The notes beneath the pieces were generated by a model that made no database searches, was not told the origin of the DNA, and saw only the letters and a program-made list of their open reading frames with translations. A stretch of 5,295 nucleotides of DNA from Clostridiales bacterium (GTDB taxonomy: Bacteria; Bacillota; Clostridia; Oscillospirales; QAMX01): NCBI GenBank assembly GCA_012841675.1, contig DUUG01000213.1, positions 1-5,295 of the forward strand, written 5' to 3'. Shown piece by piece: positions 1 to 3,693 of the stretch (positions within the stretch are counted from its first letter, which is position 1; the number at the start of each line of letters is the position of its first letter). The translations under genes were made by a program, and so were the position numbers.

Positions 1-527
1 CAGTGAGCCACTTGGTATCTGAAAGATGCCCGGCTCAGTCTAAACGGGAGGGCTAGCGGTAAAATCTTATTTTCCGTATAGCAAAAGTCGTTGCTCGGCG
101 AAAATGTAACGTTTAAAAAGGCCGGAAAACGGTCTGGGATGTAAAATCCGGGCTGTGTATCGCCGGTATAAAACGTCACCGTGTTTTCCTCTGCCGCCCA
201 GAAGGAGGATATTGGCAGAAAGGTTCCTGTGCAAGTGCCGTTTTCAAGGCTGTACCGGTCTACACGGTTGATAATCGTGTCACCCATATGGTCATAGCCG
301 GAAAAATAGTAGAGATGCGCCCCCACCGAAACGAATGTTCGAACGGTTAGTGGTTCTTTCGGGAAGTTCAAGCTCAGATACGCGGCGTAATCGAAGGTTT
401 GCGGGACGCTTGTTTCTTGATAAACCGAAGAAGCCGAAGTCTCCCCGATGATTTTCACCGGTTGCTTGCATCCGGAAAAGGAGAGTAAAACCACTGTAAA
501 AAACACAACCAGAGCTAATTTTTTCGT
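1..527 (-). CDS. Putative lipoprotein, 3' end cut by window edge, near-cognate ACG start
   Basis: The - strand frame read from 527 stays open to the left edge (about 175 codons). It begins with a textbook lipoprotein signal: two lysines, then a hydrophobic stretch (LALVVFFTVVLL), then SFSG-Cys with the lipidated cysteine at residue 20 (codon 470-468). The Phe at lipobox -3 is slightly atypical. The mature part has a stretch around residues 65-100 (LYYFSGYD, then RVDRYSLENG) that resembles a beta-propeller or beta-sandwich strand pattern, but no family is recognisable. The expected initiator, spaced 6 nt after GGAGG (538-534), is ACG (527-525), not ATG. The only other in-frame candidates before the signal peptide are ATA (530) or ATT (542), at a spacing of 3 nt; GTG at 506 or 494 would destroy the signal peptide. 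The gene either uses a very weak start or has lost its start. It lies 66 nt downstream of the frameshifted amidase gene and may be cotranscribed with it. The lipoprotein reading is fairly secure; the function is unknown. Confidence 0.62.
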
Positions 528-528
528 T

Positions 529-552
529 ATAAACCTCCGAATAAACCTCCGA
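529..552 (-). repeat. Perfect 12-bp tandem duplication carrying two Shine-Dalgarno copies
   Basis: On the + strand ATAAACCTCCGA occurs twice with no spacer (529-540 and 541-552). Read on the coding (-) strand, each unit is TCGGAGGTTTAT, so the lipoprotein gene has two GGAGG ribosome binding sites 12 nt apart. Only the gene-proximal copy (538-534) is correctly spaced (6 nt) from the ACG codon at 527. The duplication looks like local replication slippage. Confidence 0.85.
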
Positions 553-555
553 TAC

Positions 556-583
556 GGCGCGAGGGGACAAAGCCCCCCGCGCC
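556..583 (-). other. Long GC-rich intergenic hairpin without U-tract
   Basis: GGCGCG (556-561) pairs with CGCGCC (578-583) and GGGG (563-566) with CCCC (573-576). Position 562 opposite 577 is a G-U wobble in the - strand RNA, and the loop has 6 nt, giving an 11-bp stem. It lies 10 nt after the stop of the amidase tail frame and just before the lipoprotein ribosome binding site. No T-run follows on either strand, so it is not a canonical intrinsic terminator. It could stabilise the 3' end of the upstream message, attenuate readthrough, or be a dispersed palindromic element. The pairing is seen directly; the role is inferred. Confidence 0.6.
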
Positions 584-593
584 ACGGTGCTTG

Positions 594-1055
594 TTAACTA
601 ATTTTAATAGAATATGTGAATTTTTGTGGGGTAGTTGTGGAACTAGTATCATATACTGTTACTTCAACATCATAGATTCCAGCAGCAGTAAAGGTATAGT
701 TTCCAGTTATGGATGTTGTATTATTTACGGTTGGGATGGTATGCACGACCGTCCCCAAGCTATTTTTCACCACGGCAGAAATTTTATAGCAATTATTAAA
801 GGAAGACACTGTTGAGGTTAGAATTTTTGATTGACCAACAGTCCCAGTCGCCCACGAATAAGATGGCCTTAATCGACTATATCCACAATTATTACATATG
901 CTGTCATGTCCATTGGCAACAGAAGAGTAAACATGCCCGGAACAATTTGAAACAACTCTAAACGATTGTGGTACGATGATTGTGTCAATTTTGCTAAGAG
1001 CATATCCAACAGAGGCCGATAAAGGCATGTTATTTACGGCTGTGTATGTGCACAA
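594..1055 (-). CDS. Displaced C-terminal part of the Amidase_6-type protein (frameshifted): Cys/His cluster and PKD/Ig-like tail
   Basis: This frame, open from a TTG at 1055 to TAA at 594-596 (153 codons), has no ribosome binding site of its own and overlaps the upstream amidase frame. It is best read as the rest of that protein after a +2 shift. From residue 6, AVNNMPLSAS is what usually follows the AHT motif at the end of Amidase_6 domains. Next comes a Cys/His cluster (C38-x2-H41, then H50-x3-C54-x2-C57 followed by GYSR) that looks like a small zinc-ribbon-like element. The last 80 residues form a Ser/Thr/Val-rich beta module ending NYTFTAAGIYDVEVTVYD, a pattern typical of PKD or bacterial Ig-like surface domains. 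If joined correctly, the whole protein would be about 363 residues. Translated alone it is probably not functional. A separate small gene is possible but unlikely because there is no start signal. Confidence 0.55.
   Translation of the reverse strand: MCTYTAVNNMPLSASVGYALSKIDTIIVPQSFRVVSNCSGHVYSSVANGHDSICNNCGYSRLRPSYSWATGTVGQSKILTSTVSSFNNCYKISAVVKNSLGTVVHTIPTVNNTTSITGNYTFTAAGIYDVEVTVYDTSSTTTPQKFTYSIKIS
1034..1055 (-). other. Frameshift site joining the two amidase frames (+2 nt at a CA repeat)
   Basis: The upstream frame reads IYFCAHT and then QP-stop. The downstream frame reads AVNNMPLSAS directly across the same bases. Removing two bases from the ACACA run (+ strand TGTGT, 1041-1045) gives a continuous IYFCAHT-AVNNMPLS, which matches the usual end of the family domain. 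The lesion is therefore an extra CA unit after the AHT codons, and stop TAA at 1034-1036 follows at once. It could be a true mutation or an assembly error. Confidence 0.68.
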
Positions 1056-1687
1056 AAATAAATATTATTCAAGCTATTGGATGAAGCGTTATTGATAACA
1101 ATAGCGTGCCCGTTTGTTGTTGAGGTGGTTACGCAAAAAACAGCACCATTCAAGTTTGATCCTATATTCGGAATAGACATCTGCCCTCCCGATACTCTTT
1201 TATATACATCAGCAATTATACCACTTTCACCGCTTCCTGCGTTCGCAACAGCTTCGGGATAATCACACAACATGTTAGCATAACACCAGTTGCCATTTCG
1301 TATGCTATTAGATTGACAGTACCAATTAATACTCCCTTTACTATCCATGGGCAACCTACCATTTGTAATAGAATCAGTATCATTGCTTCCATAAAAACCT
1401 GCCCACATACATTGGGATGCAAAATTGGCACAGTCCCCGCCGTAGCTGGAGAACTCTATAAATTTCTTGTTATAGTACGTACTATCATCGTTACTACCAG
1501 TCCTGTTATACGAATACATTAATGCGTATGTGGTTGCATAAGCTCGCATATAAGGGATCGTATCAATCACGGTTCCAGCCTGTGTAGTGTTACGTTCCAA
1601 AATGCTTGCTGCATCTATAGTCTTCACCATTTCCGGAGCATTAACCGAGAGTAAAACAGCATCTTTCAATTGCTTAAGAGTATCCAT
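1034..1687 (-). CDS. Amidase_6-type (NlpC/P60-like) cell-wall hydrolase domain protein, truncated by frameshift
   Basis: This 217-residue frame carries the putative amidase domain of the Amidase_6 family, papain-fold cysteine peptidases or amidases thought to act on peptidoglycan. Around residues 56-92 the protein shows ALMYSYNR, then YYNKKFIEFSSYGGDCANFASQ. Cys86 in GGDC is the expected nucleophile, and His194 in GHAIVINN the expected catalytic base. IYFCAHT near the end is the terminal family motif, after which the frame hits TAA because of a 2-nt insertion; the remainder is in the frame at 594-1055. Both catalytic residues precede the break. No signal peptide or membrane segment is seen: residues 1-50 are polar or helical, and an in-frame TAG lies 12 nt upstream of the ATG, so the start cannot move upstream. 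The ribosome binding site is weak (TGGA, 9 nt before ATG). The segment is visibly richer in A+T, with many AAT and ATA codons, than tyrS or the mannosidase gene, which suggests different ancestry. The domain call is firm; the substrate is unknown. Confidence 0.75.
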   Translation of the reverse strand: MDTLKQLKDAVLLSVNAPEMVKTIDAASILERNTTQAGTVIDTIPYMRAYATTYALMYSYNRTGSNDDSTYYNKKFIEFSSYGGDCANFASQCMWAGFYGSNDTDSITNGRLPMDSKGSINWYCQSNSIRNGNWCYANMLCDYPEAVANAGSGESGIIADVYKRVSGGQMSIPNIGSNLNGAVFCVTTSTTNGHAIVINNASSNSLNNIYFCAHTQP

Positions 1688-1710
1688 TTTATCAAATCCA
1701 GACTAAGCCG

Positions 1711-1740
1711 ATCATAATATAGAGCGTATTCAAATGTCAA
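1711..1740 (-). promoter_or_regulatory. Sigma-A promoter of the amidase locus
   Basis: On the - strand TTGACA (1740-1735, perfect -35) is followed after 18 nt by TATGAT (1716-1711, 5 of 6 to TATAAT). Transcription should start near 1704, leaving a leader of only about 17 nt before the ATG at 1687. The flanking DNA is very A+T-rich. With the tyrS terminator just upstream, this makes the amidase-lipoprotein locus a separate transcription unit. Confidence 0.75.
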
Positions 1741-1800
1741 TACTTTTTTTATAAAATATTAAGATTAAAGATAAACCGCCGTTCTCCATTATATATAAGT

Positions 1801-1834
1801 AAAAGGCCGGCGGAAAAACCGCCGGCCTTTATTT
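1801..1834 (-). terminator. Intrinsic terminator downstream of tyrS (bidirectional form)
   Basis: A perfect 9-bp stem GGCCGGCGG/CCGCCGGCC (1805-1813 with 1819-1827) has a 5-nt loop and is flanked by AAAA on the left and TTTATTT on the right. In the - strand RNA it follows the tyrS stop codon by a few bases and is followed by UUUUACUU. The A/T flanks on both sides would let it also stop transcription on the + strand. Confidence 0.92.
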
Positions 1835-3060
1835 TAACCGAGAACCACTCGATGGAACACCTTTTTGCCCCGGCGCAAAATCACGCCTTCGCCTGCAAAC
1901 TGCTCTTTGGCAAGGGTTTGATTCCCGTCCACGGCTTTTTCATCGTTAATGGCCACGCCGCCCTGTTTTACAAGCCGTCTTGCTTCGCCCTTAGACGGGG
2001 CCAGCCCCGTTTTCACCATGAGATCCGCCAAAGAAATGGAACCGTTTTCAAAATCACTTTCGGAAAGTGCCGTCTGCGGCATGTTTTCATCGGCCACGCC
2101 CTTGCCAAACAACGCGCGGGCAGCGGCAAGGGCCTTATCGGCCTCCTCCTTGCCGTGGACATCCTTGGTCAGCTCGTACGCCAGAAGCTCTTTTGCCTCA
2201 TTTAAGCGGCTTCCCTCCCAGGAATCCATTTCCTCCAGCTCTTCGATGGGCACAAACGTCAGCATCTTCAGGCAGTTGATCACATCGCTGTCGTCCACGT
2301 TGCGCCAGTATTGGAAGAATTCAAAGGGCGAGGTTTTATTGGGATCCAGCCAAATAGCGCCCTTTTCCGTTTTGCCCATTTTTTTGCCTTCTTTTGTGGT
2401 CAGAAGAGTAAACGTCATGGCGTAGGCTTCCTTGGCTTCCACCCGGCGCACCAGATCCATGCCGCTTAAAATATTCGACCACTGGTCGTCGCCGCCGATT
2501 TGTAAAGTACAGCCGTATTTCCGGTGCAGATACAGGTAATCGTAGCTCTGCATGATCATATAGTTAAATTCGATAAACGAAAGCCCGTTTTCCAGCCGCG
2601 ACTTAAAGCATTCGGCGGCAAGCATGCGATTTACGGAGAAATGCACGCCGATATCTCTTAAAAGTTCAATGTAGTTCAGCTTCATAAGCCAGTCGCCGTT
2701 GCGCTCGACGATGACTTTGCCCTCGGAAATATCTACAATGCGTGCCATCTGCTCTAAAAACCGATCGGCGTTGTAGTTGATTTCCTCAACGGAAAGCATT
2801 TTGCGCATATCCGTCTTGCCCGAAGGGTCTCCGATCATGGTTGTGCCTGTGCCTAAGAGCAGGATGGGCGTGTGGCCGGCCTGCTGCAGGCGCTTAATGA
2901 CGGTTAACTGGAGAAAATGACCCACATGCAGGCTATCCGCCGTGGCGTCAAACCCGATATAAAAGGTGGCTTTTTGATTGTTAATGAGATCCTCCACCTT
3001 GTCGGGGTGAGACATTTGCGCGATAAGCCCGCGCCGTTTCAGCTCTTCAAACAACGTCAT
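1834..3060 (-). CDS. tyrS: Tyrosyl-tRNA synthetase (TyrRS, class I)
   Basis: Charges tRNA-Tyr with tyrosine through a tyrosyl-adenylate in the cytoplasm. The 408-residue length is normal for bacterial TyrRS. Order of elements: tyrosine pocket YIGFDATADSLHVGH (residues 34-48) with the HIGH-type signature HVGH at 45-48; GDPSGKTDMR at 77-86; the tyrosine-binding region QSYDYLYL at 171-178; GGDDQWSN at 189-196; and the KMSKS-type loop KMGKT at 227-231. A C-terminal S4 RNA-binding domain spans about 340-400 (LADLMVKTGLAPSKGEARRLVKQGGVAIND). The KMGKT loop and S4 tail fit the common TyrS1 type rather than TyrZ. ATG at 3060 is supported by AAGGAGAG (3074-3067) at 6 nt. It stands alone between its T-box leader and its own terminator and is controlled by uncharged tRNA-Tyr. 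No anomalies seen; all key motifs are present. Confidence 0.98.
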   Translation of the reverse strand: MTLFEELKRRGLIAQMSHPDKVEDLINNQKATFYIGFDATADSLHVGHFLQLTVIKRLQQAGHTPILLLGTGTTMIGDPSGKTDMRKMLSVEEINYNADRFLEQMARIVDISEGKVIVERNGDWLMKLNYIELLRDIGVHFSVNRMLAAECFKSRLENGLSFIEFNYMIMQSYDYLYLHRKYGCTLQIGGDDQWSNILSGMDLVRRVEAKEAYAMTFTLLTTKEGKKMGKTEKGAIWLDPNKTSPFEFFQYWRNVDDSDVINCLKMLTFVPIEELEEMDSWEGSRLNEAKELLAYELTKDVHGKEEADKALAAARALFGKGVADENMPQTALSESDFENGSISLADLMVKTGLAPSKGEARRLVKQGGVAINDEKAVDGNQTLAKEQFAGEGVILRRGKKVFHRVVLG

Positions 3061-3092
3061 ACAAAACTCTCCTTCAAATTTGGGGGCAAATC

Positions 3093-3124
3093 AAAAAAGC
3101 CCCCTGCCGGATTAGACAGAGGGC
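3093..3124 (-). terminator. Regulated intrinsic terminator of the tyrS T-box
   Basis: In the - strand RNA GCCCUCUGUC (3124-3115) pairs with GGCAGGGGGC (3108-3099) through 10 bp including two G-U pairs. The loop has 6 nt and UUUUUU (3098-3093) follows. It sits 32 nt before the tyrS ATG. It forms when charged tRNA-Tyr is abundant and is disrupted when the antiterminator captures bases 3122-3118. Confidence 0.93.
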
Positions 3125-3382
3125 GAAGACCTGCTAGGTAGCAAGATCGCGGTACCACCTCTATTTACCGCGCGGTCACCCATGCGGCCTTGGGGAGTAC
3201 ATCGACATTTGCGGATACTCCCGGTGCTGTAACGGGCACGCCCGGCAAGCCCTACTTTCTCTTTCAGGCCGCAGCTCAGGGAGGTATTCAGCGTTCCGCG
3301 CCTTCCTTGCCTTTTCGCACCAACCAAAGGCTCTCTTCTTTGAAAAACAAACGGGGCCTACTTGTTCCCGTCATCGCTATTT
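3093..3382 (-). promoter_or_regulatory. Tyrosine T-box riboswitch leader of tyrS
   Basis: The - strand leader senses uncharged tRNA-Tyr and controls readthrough into tyrS. Stem I motifs read in order: GATGACGGGAACAAGTAG with the AGTA bulge (near 3378-3360), GAGAGCC...GGTTGGTGCGAAAAGG (near 3337-3309), then GAATACC with the specifier UAC (3286-3284), a Tyr codon that matches the gene it controls. The T-box core AGGTGGTACCGCG is at 3160-3148; UGGU can pair with a tRNA ending ACCA, as expected for tRNA-Tyr with A73. The antiterminator is fully visible: AGAGG (3162-3158), a 7-nt bulge UGGUACC (3157-3151) and GCGA (3150-3147), pairing with UCGC (3126-3123) and CCUCU (3122-3118). The last pairing partner is shared with the terminator stem, so the two folds exclude each other. 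Stems II/III lie between but were not resolved base by base. The leader's 5' end is inferred from the promoter. Confidence 0.96.
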
Positions 3383-3388
3383 TGAGTA

Positions 3389-3417
3389 ATTATACACGGT
3401 TTTATACGTTTTGTCAA
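3389..3417 (-). promoter_or_regulatory. Perfect-consensus sigma-A promoter of tyrS
   Basis: On the - strand TTGACA (3417-3412), a spacer of exactly 17 nt and TATAAT (3394-3389) match the vegetative consensus at every hexamer position. Initiation is expected around 3382, giving a leader of about 320 nt. Such a strong promoter fits a gene whose output is set downstream by attenuation. Confidence 0.95.
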
Positions 3418-3536
3418 GGAGATTGGTGGCATACCGACAGCATTTTGTCCCTCTGGGATGTAAGCTTTATGATGTGGTAAAAACAGGGTATATGCATTAG
3501 AATGGATATGATAATGGGAAGGCAAGACAGGGAGAT

Positions 3537-3574
3537 GGTTCTGTGCCTTCGGCAAAGACACAGAATCGTTTTTT
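3537..3574 (+). terminator. Orphan terminator-like hairpin upstream of the mannosidase gene
   Basis: On the + strand GGTTCTGTG (3537-3545) pairs with CACAGAATC (3559-3567), 9 bp with one G-U. The loop has 13 nt and can hold a small GCC-TTC-GGC stem. One base later comes TTTTTT (3569-3574). The T-run is only on the + strand, although no + strand gene ends upstream in the window. It may be the attenuator of a longer mannosidase leader, a barrier to antisense transcription, or a relic of a lost gene. The rest of 3421-3690 holds no credible gene. Confidence 0.5.
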
Positions 3575-3595
3575 CTGATATTGTCGAATCCCATC

Positions 3596-3624
3596 TTTCC
3601 CTTTTCATTTATTTATTGTATAAT
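3596..3624 (+). promoter_or_regulatory. Probable promoter of the alpha-mannosidase gene
   Basis: TATAAT (3619-3624) is a perfect -10 box about 70 nt before the start codon. At 17 nt spacing the -35 is TTTCCC (3596-3601), a poor match that would be expected of an activator-dependent or weakly expressed promoter. The start would be near 3631, giving a leader of about 60 nt that is rich in A and nearly lacks U. No clear operator palindrome was found. Confidence 0.55.
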
Positions 3625-3693
3625 GAGTATATCATCCATGCCGAACCAAAATAAACCAAAAATAAAAATACAGTTAGGCAAAGGAGAAACGTC

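Noticed and set aside
292..585. 97-residue open frame on the - strand starting within the intergenic hairpin
   Set aside because: It is the shifted shadow of the lipoprotein frame. It has no lipoprotein signal, an Arg-rich composition and no ribosome binding site, and it starts inside the GC palindrome.
1034..1060. Programmed -1 ribosomal frameshifting at the TTTTT run to join the two amidase frames
   Set aside because: Slipping there would replace the conserved CAHT residues with LCTYT, and no X-XXY-YYZ heptamer is in register. A +2 insertion after CAHT explains the family motif better.
3112..3327. Open frames on both strands across the tyrS leader
   Set aside because: This stretch is fully explained as T-box RNA; the frames have no ribosome binding site or recognisable protein features.
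3505..3515. TATGATAAT as an alternative -10 box upstream of the orphan hairpin
   Set aside because: No acceptable -35 hexamer lies at 16-18 nt spacing; it remains only a weak possibility.
3358..3608. Two overlapping - strand frames of 64-78 residues in the tyrS-mannosidase spacer
   Set aside because: No ribosome binding sites, one crosses the tyrS promoter, and the two overlap in different frames; there is no sign of protein-like composition.
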